NCBI GenBank assembly: GCA_964494735.1
Contig: CAZBSD010000052.1
Location: 1 to 10,446, forward strand
Length of the DNA stretch: 10,446 bases
Direction of reading: 5' to 3'
Source: PHAA01 sp964494735
Lineage (GTDB): Bacteria > Bacillota > Syntrophomonadia > Syntrophomonadales > Syntrophomonadaceae
Each line of letters starts with the position of its first letter. The first letter of the stretch is position 1. Shown here piece after piece: positions 1 to 5,544 of this stretch. The notes beneath the pieces were generated by a model that was not told where the DNA came from, did no database searches, and saw only the letters and a list, made by a program, of their open reading frames with translations. Both the position numbers and the translations under genes were made by a program.

Positions 1-402
1 CGGCAAGGTATCGAGGATCAGGAAAAAATCAAGATGATGCAGGCGTCCCGGGTGGTAAGAGAACAGGAAGCAGCCGCTGCCGAGTTGCGCCTGGAGAAAG
101 AACGCCATTTTGAAAAAAACAGTACCCATCAGGACTTGTCAGTATCGGCCTTGATGCAGAGAGAAGTCTACCTCGATCAGCTAAATCTGCGTATTGCCCG
201 GCAACAGGAGAACGTAGCCGAAGCCCGCCAGCAGATGGAGAGCCAGCGCTCCCGGGTAGTGGAGGCCTCTACCCGCAAAAAGACCTTGGCCCAGTTAAAA
301 GAGAAGAACCTGGGAGAGCTCCATGCGCAGTTGTCCAAAACCGAACAGAAGACCCTGGACGATATCGGGATTACTGCGTATTGTCATAGAGCCAACAATT
401 AA
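1..402 (+). CDS. fliJ: Flagellar export protein FliJ (3' part, truncated by window edge)
   Basis: The frame is open from the first base and ends at TAA 400-402, so 133 C-terminal residues are visible and the start lies upstream of the window. The protein is almost entirely charged and helical, with Glu, Gln, Lys, Arg and Ala predominating and no membrane segment, as expected for the long antiparallel coiled coil of FliJ. The ending, with EQKTLDDIGITAY followed by a few polar residues, matches the usual FliJ C-terminus (a Lys/Glu-rich helix followed by D-[ED]-I/L-x). FliJ is a soluble cytoplasmic export component. It inserts into the FliI ATPase ring, contacts FlhA and escorts late-export chaperones (family knowledge). 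The position directly before fliK agrees with the Bacillus/Clostridia order. No ylxF (motE)-like gene lies between them. Internal ATGs at 34 and 37 are not the real start. Confidence 0.88.
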   Translation, partial: RQGIEDQEKIKMMQASRVVREQEAAAAELRLEKERHFEKNSTHQDLSVSALMQREVYLDQLNLRIARQQENVAEARQQMESQRSRVVEASTRKKTLAQLKEKNLGELHAQLSKTEQKTLDDIGITAYCHRANN

Positions 403-415
403 CCCATTACCATTG

Positions 416-426
416 AAAGGAGGTGA
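416..426 (+). promoter_or_regulatory. Strong ribosome binding site of fliK
   Basis: The run AAAGGAGGTGA is a near-perfect complement to the 3' end of Firmicute 16S rRNA. It lies 6 nt (counted from GGAGG) before ATG 430 and fixes the fliK start in the 27-bp gap after fliJ. Confidence 0.85.
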
Positions 427-429
427 AAT

Positions 430-1662
430 ATGCTGAAGATGGCAGCAAACCCGGTCTTATCGGAAGGAAAACAAGTCAAATCGAATCCCTCGGCCGCCCG
501 TAAAGGCAGCCAGCCAAAGAAAACAGCCGCTCGCAAGGCGCCCTTCGCCGATTTTGTGGCTGGGATGGCCGCGGCTGCGGGTAATCCGGGCAAGCATCCG
601 ACCGCCTGTTCCCAGTCCTCCGGCCTGACCAACCTGAGAGTTGCTGCGCCGGTGTTCCAGGCTCAACCCTTGGCGGCGCGGAAGGCGGTGAAGGAGAATC
701 AGGTAGCGGGCAAACCCGAAAACTACCAGTTGGAACGGCCTGACCAGGCAGCCCGGACGGCGGCGCCGGAATCCCCAGCGGTATCCGGCAAAGATGTAAT
801 TATTCCGGGCGAGCTCAATCGGCTGAAGCCGATTCCCGAAGGTTCGCTGCGGAGCAAAGGCGGTGATGTATCCAGCGCCCATACCGCGGCCGGCAAGATT
901 GGGCCCGGGGAGGTTTATTCGGGCCGCCGTACCGGCAACTTGGAAACCCCTGCAAAGACGGAGGGTGGACAGCGCCCAGCCGCAGCACGCCCGGTATTTA
1001 CAGTACAGCCGGACCAGGCCCAAGACAGAGTTGGCACCCCGACTGACATGGTCAGACAGCGCAACCGCGCTGAAGGAGGGGATGGCCAACCTAAGCCGGA
1101 GTTGGGACCAAACGGAACCAGCCGGGATATTAAACCCAGCGATACCGACAACGGTGCGGGTAGTCCCTCCAGTTGGAGCAGCGCCGCCAGGATGTCAGAA
1201 ACGGCCGCCACTCAAACCATAATGACGGGGCCCGACCGAACCGGTTTGAGTCAGACCCAGATAGATGCCCTCATGGACAAGATGGTGCATTTGGTAAAAA
1301 GTGCTCCCGCCAGTCTGGAAGTCCAGTTAAAACCGGAATATCTCGGCAATGTCAATATTCTGGTGGAATCCCGTGACGGTGCGGTCACCATCATGATCGC
1401 CGCCCAGAATAATGATACCGCCAGTATGCTGAACAGCAATCTGGCCAGTATGCGCAACTATCTTGAACAGCAGGGAATAAACCTGCAGCAGATGGAGGTG
1501 AACCAGGGCTATCGCGAAAACCGCGACCAGTCGGCCAATCAACAGGAAAGGGGGCGCAGGCCTGAAGGCGACAACCAGGTTGCCCCGGACGACATGAAGA
1601 TCAGTGGCAACCAGTACGCCAGCAGCCGGAAAAACCGGCCTGGATTGAATATTTTAGCGTAA
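430..1662 (+). CDS. fliK: Flagellar hook-length control protein FliK
   Basis: A 410-residue protein with the FliK architecture. Residues 1 to about 270 are a low-complexity, hydrophilic region rich in Ala, Pro, Gly, Gln, Lys and Arg with no predicted membrane segment. Residues about 273-365 form the conserved C-terminal Flg_hook domain. The hallmark is LKPEYLG at residues 300-306, followed by alternating hydrophobic strands (NVNILVES, AVTIMIAAQN), then helix SNLASMRNYLEQQGI and strand LQQMEV. A hydrophilic tail follows. FliK is secreted during hook growth, and its N-terminal part measures the hook. Its C-terminal domain contacts FlhB to switch export to filament proteins (family knowledge). 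The N-terminal region is expected to vary greatly between species, so the assignment rests on the C-terminal domain and on position between fliJ and flgD. The ATG start is supported by an excellent RBS 6 nt upstream. Confidence 0.93.
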   Translation: MLKMAANPVLSEGKQVKSNPSAARKGSQPKKTAARKAPFADFVAGMAAAAGNPGKHPTACSQSSGLTNLRVAAPVFQAQPLAARKAVKENQVAGKPENYQLERPDQAARTAAPESPAVSGKDVIIPGELNRLKPIPEGSLRSKGGDVSSAHTAAGKIGPGEVYSGRRTGNLETPAKTEGGQRPAAARPVFTVQPDQAQDRVGTPTDMVRQRNRAEGGDGQPKPELGPNGTSRDIKPSDTDNGAGSPSSWSSAARMSETAATQTIMTGPDRTGLSQTQIDALMDKMVHLVKSAPASLEVQLKPEYLGNVNILVESRDGAVTIMIAAQNNDTASMLNSNLASMRNYLEQQGINLQQMEVNQGYRENRDQSANQQERGRRPEGDNQVAPDDMKISGNQYASSRKNRPGLNILA

Positions 1663-1668
1663 AGGAGG
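1661..1668 (+). promoter_or_regulatory. Strong ribosome binding site of flgD, overlapping the fliK stop
   Basis: AAAGGAGG begins inside the fliK stop codon (TAA 1660-1662) and ends 7 nt before ATG 1676. This makes re-initiation by ribosomes leaving fliK likely. Confidence 0.8.
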
Positions 1669-1675
1669 TTAACCG

Positions 1676-2179
1676 ATGTCGACCGTAGGACCAGTCAATA
1701 CACCCGGATACGCCACCGGCAATGTCAGCAGCGTCAACTCAACCGGCGGCGAACTGGACAAATTCGATTTCCTGAAACTATTGGCCGCTGAGCTCCAACA
1801 CCAGGATCCCTTGGATCCGCTCGACAACAAAGAATTTATCGCCCAATTAGCCCAATTCAGCAGCCTGGAGCAGATGCAGAACATGAACTCGTCCCTGCAA
1901 GCAGTGGATGAAGCCCTGCAGAAGTTTATGAGCAGCCAGGCGGAGAGTGCCAGTTCCATGCTGATTACCCAGGCGGCCGGACTGATCGGCAAACAAATCA
2001 CCGCCGCTGCAGACGGCAATGAAGTGCAGGGATCGGTACAGTCCATTGTCATTGAGGATTCCATCCCCTACGCAATAGTGGGCGGGACCAGGATTCCAGT
2101 ATCCGCCATCACTGCGATCAGCGTGATCAGCCCCTCAACAACTGAATCCGCTCTTGAGGAAGTGAGCGAGCTTGAATAG
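1676..2179 (+). CDS. flgD: Flagellar hook capping/assembly protein FlgD
   Basis: A 167-residue protein. The FlgD N-terminal signature is clear: LDKFDFLKLLAAEL at residues 27-40, QDPLDPLDN at 43-51, then EFIAQLAQFSSLEQM at 53-67. The region around residues 100-150 (GLIGKQITA, then GSVQSIVIED, then GGTRIPVSAITAIS) forms a short beta-rich segment like the tudor-like part of FlgD. The protein is shorter than enterobacterial FlgD (about 230 residues) because it lacks most of the Fn3-like insertion, as is normal for Firmicutes. FlgD is exported and sits at the tip of the growing hook as a scaffold for FlgE polymerisation. It is later replaced (family knowledge). The start has a strong SD. The stop overlaps the next gene by 8 bp, which suggests translational coupling. 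Confidence 0.95.
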   Translation: MSTVGPVNTPGYATGNVSSVNSTGGELDKFDFLKLLAAELQHQDPLDPLDNKEFIAQLAQFSSLEQMQNMNSSLQAVDEALQKFMSSQAESASSMLITQAAGLIGKQITAAADGNEVQGSVQSIVIEDSIPYAIVGGTRIPVSAITAISVISPSTTESALEEVSELE

Positions 2180-2558
2180 AGTCAATCAGTATTACCCGGT
2201 CGCCCCGGCGCCGGAGCCGCCAGCCAGCAGGCCGGAATCCAGGCGGGATGCGCACAGTACCGCCCCAGCCTTCAAGGATATCCTGGCCCAGTTGATAAGA
2301 CCCGGCGAGTTACAGTTCAGCAGCCATTGTCTGAAACGGTTGGAGCAGAACGAGATCAATCTAAATGCTGAACAGGTCAACAAACTCAGGGACGCGGTAC
2401 AAAAAGTGGAGACCAAGGGATCCCGGGATTCCTGCATAGTAATGGATGACATGGCATTTATAGTGAATGTGGTCAACCGCACCGTGATTACCGTGGTCGA
2501 AGGACAGAGAATGAAAGACAATGTGTTTACCAATATCGACAGTGCAGTGATACTCTAA
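2172..2558 (+). CDS. Conserved flagellar operon protein, TIGR02530 type
   Basis: A 128-residue protein with a TTG start overlapping the end of flgD by 8 bp. A GAGGA at 2156-2160 lies 11 nt upstream, and the first internal Met is at residue 91, well inside the conserved part, so TTG is the only reasonable start seen. Residues 1-32 are a variable Pro/Ala/Arg-rich leader. The conserved core runs from about residue 34 (FKDILAQL) through FSSHCLKRLEQNEINL, a helix KLRDAVQKVETKG, DSCIVMDDMAFIVNVVNRTVIT at about 87-108, and the ending NVFTNIDSAVIL. I recognise this as the small family annotated 'TIGR02530 family flagellar biosynthesis protein', found between flgD and flgE in many Clostridia and some Bacilli. 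No signal peptide or membrane segment is seen. The exact biochemical role is not established as far as I know; context suggests hook assembly. Confidence 0.88.
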   Translation: MNRVNQYYPVAPAPEPPASRPESRRDAHSTAPAFKDILAQLIRPGELQFSSHCLKRLEQNEINLNAEQVNKLRDAVQKVETKGSRDSCIVMDDMAFIVNVVNRTVITVVEGQRMKDNVFTNIDSAVIL

Positions 2559-2609
2559 GGCCGGACCTCTCTGAGGAAGCCTGCAAACCCGGCGATGACT
2601 TCAGCCGGG
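2558..2609 (+). repeat. Two stem-loops in the spacer before flgE
   Basis: The first, 2558-2582, has the inner stem CCTC (2566-2569) / GAGG (2573-2576) around a 3-nt loop. An outer AGGC (2558-2561) / GCCT (2579-2582) is separated from it by an asymmetric internal loop. The second is a perfect 6-bp inverted repeat, CCCGGC (2588-2593) / GCCGGG (2604-2609), with a 10-nt loop. No T-run follows directly, and an AT-rich stretch (2620-2636) comes only about 10 nt later, so neither is a standard intrinsic terminator. They may be RNA stability, processing or attenuation elements upstream of the hook gene. Function is inferred only. Confidence 0.5.
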
Positions 2610-2636
2610 AGCTGCACTGAAATTTAAAAAATTTTA

Positions 2637-2642
2637 GGGAGG
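2637..2642 (+). promoter_or_regulatory. Ribosome binding site of flgE
   Basis: GGGAGG sits 10 nt before ATG 2653 (13 nt before the second ATG at 2656). The first ATG is preferred because it gives the better spacing and the common MMRSLYSGVSGL opening of Firmicute hook proteins. The site lies just after an A/T-only stretch (2620-2636) that should be poorly structured and accessible. Confidence 0.75.
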
Positions 2643-2652
2643 TTATTGTATT

Positions 2653-3444
2653 ATGATGCGTTCACTTTATTCCGGAGTTTCAGGTTTACAGGTCAATCAG
2701 ATCAGAATGGATGTTATTGCCAACAATATATCCAATGTCAATACAGTCGGTTATAAGAAAGGCCAGGTCACCTTCCAGGACATGCTCAGTCAGAATATTG
2801 CCGGGGCCAAAGCTGGCGAAGCCAGTACCACCGGGGGCGTAGCCGCTCAACAGATAGGTTTGGGGGTTATGGTCGGCAGTATCAATAATATTCACACCCA
2901 GGGCGCTGCGGCTACCACCGGCAATTCTTCGGATGTCATGATCCAGGGGAACGGCTACTTCATACTCATGGAGGGTGAGACTACCTATTACAGCCGGGCC
3001 GGCAATTTTACCCTCGACAACAGCGGCAATCTGGTTAATTCGGCCAATGGGATGCTGGTTTGCGACGAGGGCGGAACAGCCATCAACATCGCCGGCAGCA
3101 TGGTCAGCATAGGTCCGGATGGAACCATCAGTTATCTTGATTCCAACGGCGCCCCGGCTACTCACGGCTCCAAGCTGGGTATCGCCACTTTTCCCAATAG
3201 CCAGGGTTTGACCAAAGCCGGGGAAAACATGTATATCGCCAGCGCTGCTTCCGGGGAGGCCGTCAATACCACCCCGGGAACCAACGCCGGTTCACTGATT
3301 TCAGGGGCGCTGGAAATGTCCAATGTCGATCTGGCCCAGGAGATGGTGGACATGATCATAACCGAGCGGGCTTACCAGGCCAACTCACGGACGATAAGAA
3401 CAGCAGATGAAATGCTGCAGGAATTGATCAACATCAAACGATAA
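2653..3444 (+). CDS. flgE: Flagellar hook protein FlgE (short, FlgG-like form)
   Basis: A 263-residue axial protein. The N-terminal rod/hook signature is intact: SLYSGVSGL at residues 4-12 and VIANNISNVNTVGYKKG at 21-37. The middle shows the FlgE/F/G core, including IQGNGYFIL at 97-105, the YYSRAGNFTLD segment at 112-122 and SIGPDGTISY at 152-161. The C-terminus has the canonical coiled-coil helix, with GALEMSNVDLAQEMVDMI at 218-235, ITERAYQANSRTI at 236-248 and a DEMLQELINI end. Length matches the short Bacillus subtilis hook protein (about 264 residues) and distal-rod FlgG rather than the roughly 400-residue enterobacterial FlgE. Position after flgD and the TIGR02530 gene argues for hook protein. 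A FlgG-type rod protein cannot be fully excluded without seeing the rest of the genome. It is exported and polymerises into the hook. Confidence 0.82.
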   Translation: MMRSLYSGVSGLQVNQIRMDVIANNISNVNTVGYKKGQVTFQDMLSQNIAGAKAGEASTTGGVAAQQIGLGVMVGSINNIHTQGAAATTGNSSDVMIQGNGYFILMEGETTYYSRAGNFTLDNSGNLVNSANGMLVCDEGGTAINIAGSMVSIGPDGTISYLDSNGAPATHGSKLGIATFPNSQGLTKAGENMYIASAASGEAVNTTPGTNAGSLISGALEMSNVDLAQEMVDMIITERAYQANSRTIRTADEMLQELINIKR

Positions 3445-3453
3445 ACGGTGATT

Positions 3454-3515
3454 GATGCGGAAGGAGCGTTTGCCAGTCATACCCGGCGGGACTGATAAAA
3501 GTCTTCTTCCGCATC
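3454..3515 (+). repeat. Long inverted repeat (hairpin) between flgE and fliL
   Basis: GATGCGGAAG (3454-3463) is the exact reverse complement of CTTCCGCATC (3506-3515). In RNA the stem extends inward through one G-U and two more pairs, giving 13 pairs (3454-3466 with 3503-3515) around a 36-nt loop. The loop holds a smaller perfect 5-bp stem, CAGTC (3474-3478) / GACTG (3490-3494). The bases after the stem (GGCGGTTAAAACC) contain no T-run, so this is not a typical Rho-independent terminator. It occupies most of the 107-bp spacer where motAB/flbD often lie in related operons. A role in mRNA processing or 3'-end protection of flgE mRNA is inference. Confidence 0.6.
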
Positions 3516-3551
3516 GGCGGTTAAAACCAACAACGAGGAGCAAATTCGGAC

Positions 3552-4001
3552 ATGGCTGCAACTGAGGAAGAGAAACTATCCCAGCCCCCGAAACGCAAGA
3601 AATTCATCTGGGTCATCCTGGCCCTGTTGCTGGCGGCAGCACTAGGAGGGGGGGCATATTGGTATATGAACCGCGATCCGGTTGAGGTAGCCCACCGCAA
3701 CCGGCAGTATATGACCCTGCCCAGCATGACCGTCAACCTGGCGGATGCCGGCGGGAAGCGCTATCTGCGCACTACGATCACATTGGAGTACAGCGAATCC
3801 AAACTCAAAGAAGAACTCGATACATCGATGTACAAGGTGAAGGATGGTATCCTGCAGGTACTCCGTTCTACCAGTGCCAGCCAATTGCAGGAAGGCCCGC
3901 AGCTGGACCGGACCAAAGAAGCCTTGCTGACGGAAATAAATTCACGTCTGCACAAGGGGCAGATAACCGCGTTGTATTTCGAAGAATTACTGGTCCAATA
4001 G
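3552..4001 (+). CDS. fliL: Flagellar basal body-associated protein FliL
   Basis: A 149-residue single-pass membrane protein. A short charged cytoplasmic N-terminus (residues 1-17, with PPKRKK) precedes one strongly hydrophobic segment at about residues 18-39, and the remainder is extracytoplasmic. That domain shows the FliL pattern: MTVNLAD followed by RYLRTTITLEY, a Lys/Glu-rich helix, KVKDGILQVLRSTSASQL, and the ending GQITALYFEELLVQ, which resembles the family's V-Y-F-t-e-F-v-v-Q terminus. FliL rings surround the stator and modulate torque or stator recruitment (family knowledge). The ATG start has GAGGAG at 3535-3540, 11 nt upstream. The stop overlaps the next gene's ribosome binding site. 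No motA/motB is adjacent, although FliL works with the stators. Confidence 0.93.
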   Translation: MAATEEEKLSQPPKRKKFIWVILALLLAAALGGGAYWYMNRDPVEVAHRNRQYMTLPSMTVNLADAGGKRYLRTTITLEYSESKLKEELDTSMYKVKDGILQVLRSTSASQLQEGPQLDRTKEALLTEINSRLHKGQITALYFEELLVQ

Positions 4002-4011
4002 GAGTGGAATT

Positions 4012-4413
4012 ATGAGTATTCGGAATTTGACCGAAGAGCAGATCGAAGCCATGATCAACCTGGGTGGCAATGCCGATCACCCAGGCCAAAACCATGGGGT
4101 GAAGAAGGCTCATTTCTCGCCTTTGCTGGCCCAGCCCACCGAACCGGCCCAGGCCGACATAAGCTGCCTGAACGATATCGAGGTGGAACTGCAGGTGGAA
4201 CTGGGGGGGACACCCATCAACCTCAGGGATGTGCTGGCACTGCATCCCGATCAGGTTATTGTCCTTAACCGGCTGGCTGGGGATATGGCCGACCTCAAGA
4301 TCAACCATGTCTGGCTGGCTCATGCCGAGGTGCTGGTGCTTAATGATACCCTGGGCATAAGGATCACGTCCTTCAAAGGCGATGAGAATCTCCCAGGCCG
4401 GGGAGCGAAGTAG
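4012..4413 (+). CDS. fliN: Flagellar motor switch protein FliN (SpoA domain)
   Basis: A 133-residue protein. The C-terminal half, about residues 54-121, is a SpoA/FliN-FliM C-terminal domain: NDIEVELQVELGG, PINLRDVLALHPDQVIVLNR, then VWLAHAEVLVLNDTLGIRIT. The GG, the D in LRDVL and the N-D-x-x-G-I-R-I-T end are typical FliN positions. FliN forms the bottom of the cytoplasmic C-ring and docks the FliH-FliI export complex (family knowledge). The N-terminus has LTEEQIEAMINL at residues 6-17, which resembles the LSQ-[DE]-EIDALL peptide by which FliM and FliY bind CheY-P. A Pro/Ala-rich linker with HFSPLL follows. The protein is far too short for FliM or B. subtilis-type FliY. The start has AGGAG at 4000-4004 overlapping the fliL stop. 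No fliM, fliY or cheY is present beside it. Confidence 0.9.
   Translation: MSIRNLTEEQIEAMINLGGNADHPGQNHGVKKAHFSPLLAQPTEPAQADISCLNDIEVELQVELGGTPINLRDVLALHPDQVIVLNRLAGDMADLKINHVWLAHAEVLVLNDTLGIRITSFKGDENLPGRGAK
4400..4405 (+). promoter_or_regulatory. Ribosome binding site that favours a TTG start for fliO
   Basis: GGGGAG lies in the last codons of fliN and 9 nt before TTG 4415. The alternative ATG at 4382 has only AAAGG ending 2 nt before it, which is too close to work well. Confidence 0.6.
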
Positions 4414-4414
4414 A

Positions 4415-4750
4415 TTGGACTGGAACTTATGGGAGGCCATTATTCGCGTCGTGATCAGCCTGCCGATTATTTGTCTGGCGGCCTGGTTGTTCATCAAGTA
4501 TGGTCTGTCCCGCTCTCATCCGAGCAACTATGGGAGTTTGAAGGTAATGGAGCAAGTCCATTTGACCCCCAAGGCTTCCATAAGCATAGTCAAGGTAGAA
4601 GAACAATACCTGCTGGTAAGTGCAACCGACCATCAGGTAACCGTGATAAGGGCGATGGATGGCTACCAGCCGTCCGAGACCCGCACTTTCCAGATACCAC
4701 TTAATGATGGCCTGAAGCGATTCATGGCGGGAAGAGGCGGAAAGGCATGA
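4415..4750 (+). CDS. fliO: Flagellar biosynthesis protein FliO (FliZ of Bacillus nomenclature)
   Basis: With TTG 4415 as start, one base after the fliN stop, the product has 111 residues. This start has a well-spaced GGGGAG and gives an N-terminus (M-D-W-N-L-W) of the form common in clostridial FliO. An ATG at 4382 would add 11 residues and overlap fliN by 32 bp, with poor SD spacing. One membrane segment spans about residues 8-28 (IIRVVISLPIICLAAWLFIK), followed by a small cytoplasmic beta-rich domain (LKVMEQVHLTPKASISIVKVEE, YLLVSATDHQVTVI). This is the FliO pattern in which a transmembrane helix precedes a strand-rich domain. FliO helps assemble or stabilise the FliP ring of the export gate (family knowledge). 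Sequence conservation in this family is low, so position directly before fliP is important evidence. The stop overlaps fliP by 4 bp (ATGA). Confidence 0.83.
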   Translation: MDWNLWEAIIRVVISLPIICLAAWLFIKYGLSRSHPSNYGSLKVMEQVHLTPKASISIVKVEEQYLLVSATDHQVTVIRAMDGYQPSETRTFQIPLNDGLKRFMAGRGGKA

Positions 4751-5511
4751 AGCATAAAGCCTTACGGCTGCTCGGTTTCTCCATTTGCATGGGATTGGCC
4801 CTGTGGGCGGTCCAGAACGGCTCCGCCGGGGCTGCTCCATTGCCGTCGATAGATCTGAAGGTCACCAATACCGATAATCCCGGCGAAGTGGTCGACACCT
4901 TGAAGCTCCTGACCCTGCTGACCGTCTTGAGCCTGGCCCCGGCATTCCTGGTGATGATGACCTCCTTTACCCGCATAGTTATCGTATTGTCCTTTGTCCG
5001 CAGCGCTCTGGGCACCCAGCAGCTTCCTCCCAACCAGATCCTGATAGGATTAGCCTTGTTTCTTACCTTTTTTACCATGTACCCGACCTACCAAGCGGTC
5101 AATACCCAAGCTATACAGCCCTACACGGCCAGCCAGATCGGGCAAGAGGAATTTATGGACCGGGCCGCGGGCCCGCTGCGGGATTTTATGCTTAAGCAGA
5201 CCCGGGAAAAGGATCTGTTGTTGTTTATCAATATGAGCCAGGCGGAAGCGCCGGCCACTCCGCAGGATGTGGCCATGAGCACCTTGATCCCGGCCTTCGC
5301 TATCAGTGAACTGAAGACCGCCTTCCAGATGGGGTTCTACATTTTCCTGCCCTTCCTGGTGATCGATATCGTAGTGGCCAGCACCTTGATGTCGATGGGT
5401 ATGTTTATGGTCTCGCCGGTCATGATCTCCCTGCCCTTTAAAGTGCTGCTGTTTGTTATGACCGACGGCTGGTACCTGGTGGTCAAGTCATTAATGGAAA
5501 GTTTCCGCTGA
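4747..5511 (+). CDS. fliP: Flagellar type III export gate protein FliP
   Basis: A 254-residue, full-length FliP. Residues 1-30 look like a cleavable signal peptide (basic start, hydrophobic core, Ala-rich end near AGAA), as FliP proteins usually have. The mature part carries the family signatures MTSFTRIVIVLSFVRSALGT at 71-90, QLPPNQILIGLALFLTFF at 92-109 and PAFAISELKTAFQMGF at 182-197, then hydrophobic segments ending near residue 250. FliP forms the pentameric core of the FliP5Q4R1 export gate in the membrane (family knowledge). The start ATG overlaps the fliO stop by 4 bp, so the two are probably translationally coupled. A perfect 6-bp hairpin at 5161-5175 lies inside the gene and is probably incidental to GC-rich codons. 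Confidence 0.97.
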   Translation: MKHKALRLLGFSICMGLALWAVQNGSAGAAPLPSIDLKVTNTDNPGEVVDTLKLLTLLTVLSLAPAFLVMMTSFTRIVIVLSFVRSALGTQQLPPNQILIGLALFLTFFTMYPTYQAVNTQAIQPYTASQIGQEEFMDRAAGPLRDFMLKQTREKDLLLFINMSQAEAPATPQDVAMSTLIPAFAISELKTAFQMGFYIFLPFLVIDIVVASTLMSMGMFMVSPVMISLPFKVLLFVMTDGWYLVVKSLMESFR

Positions 5512-5544
5512 TGTTGAACGATTGGGTGAGGATGTGAATCATTA

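Noticed and set aside
457..1089. Long open frame of 210 codons on the minus strand opposite fliK.
   Set aside because: It lies wholly antisense to a well-supported gene in GC-rich low-complexity sequence. Its translation resembles no family I know, and it has no convincing ribosome binding site.
1246..1275. FliK residues 273-282 (LSQTQIDALM) look like the FliM CheY-binding peptide.
   Set aside because: The segment is the first helix leading into the FliK C-terminal domain, where similar Leu-x-x-x-Gln-hydrophobic patterns are common. The resemblance is probably chance.
1805..1819. Repeated GGATCC sites in flgD.
   Set aside because: They come from the repeated Asp-Pro-Leu of the conserved QDPLDPLDN motif, not from a DNA repeat with its own role.
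3496..3520. Possible sigma-28 promoter (TAAA and a GCCGAT on the opposite strand) in the flgE-fliL spacer.
   Set aside because: On neither strand do the -35 and -10 elements have the needed spacing and orientation. The GCCGAT match is part of the inverted repeat.
3868..4497. 209-codon minus-strand open frame across fliL, fliN and fliO.
   Set aside because: It crosses three confidently identified plus-strand genes and its composition is that of a shadow frame.
4862..4890. CCGATAA near the start of fliP as a sigma-28 -10 element.
   Set aside because: There is no matching TAAA at the expected distance, and it lies inside coding sequence.
5161..5175. Perfect GC hairpin (CGGGCC, 3-nt loop, GGCCCG) inside fliP.
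   Set aside because: It lies in coding sequence for an Arg-Ala-Ala-Gly-Pro stretch. GC-rich codons explain it, and no T-run follows.
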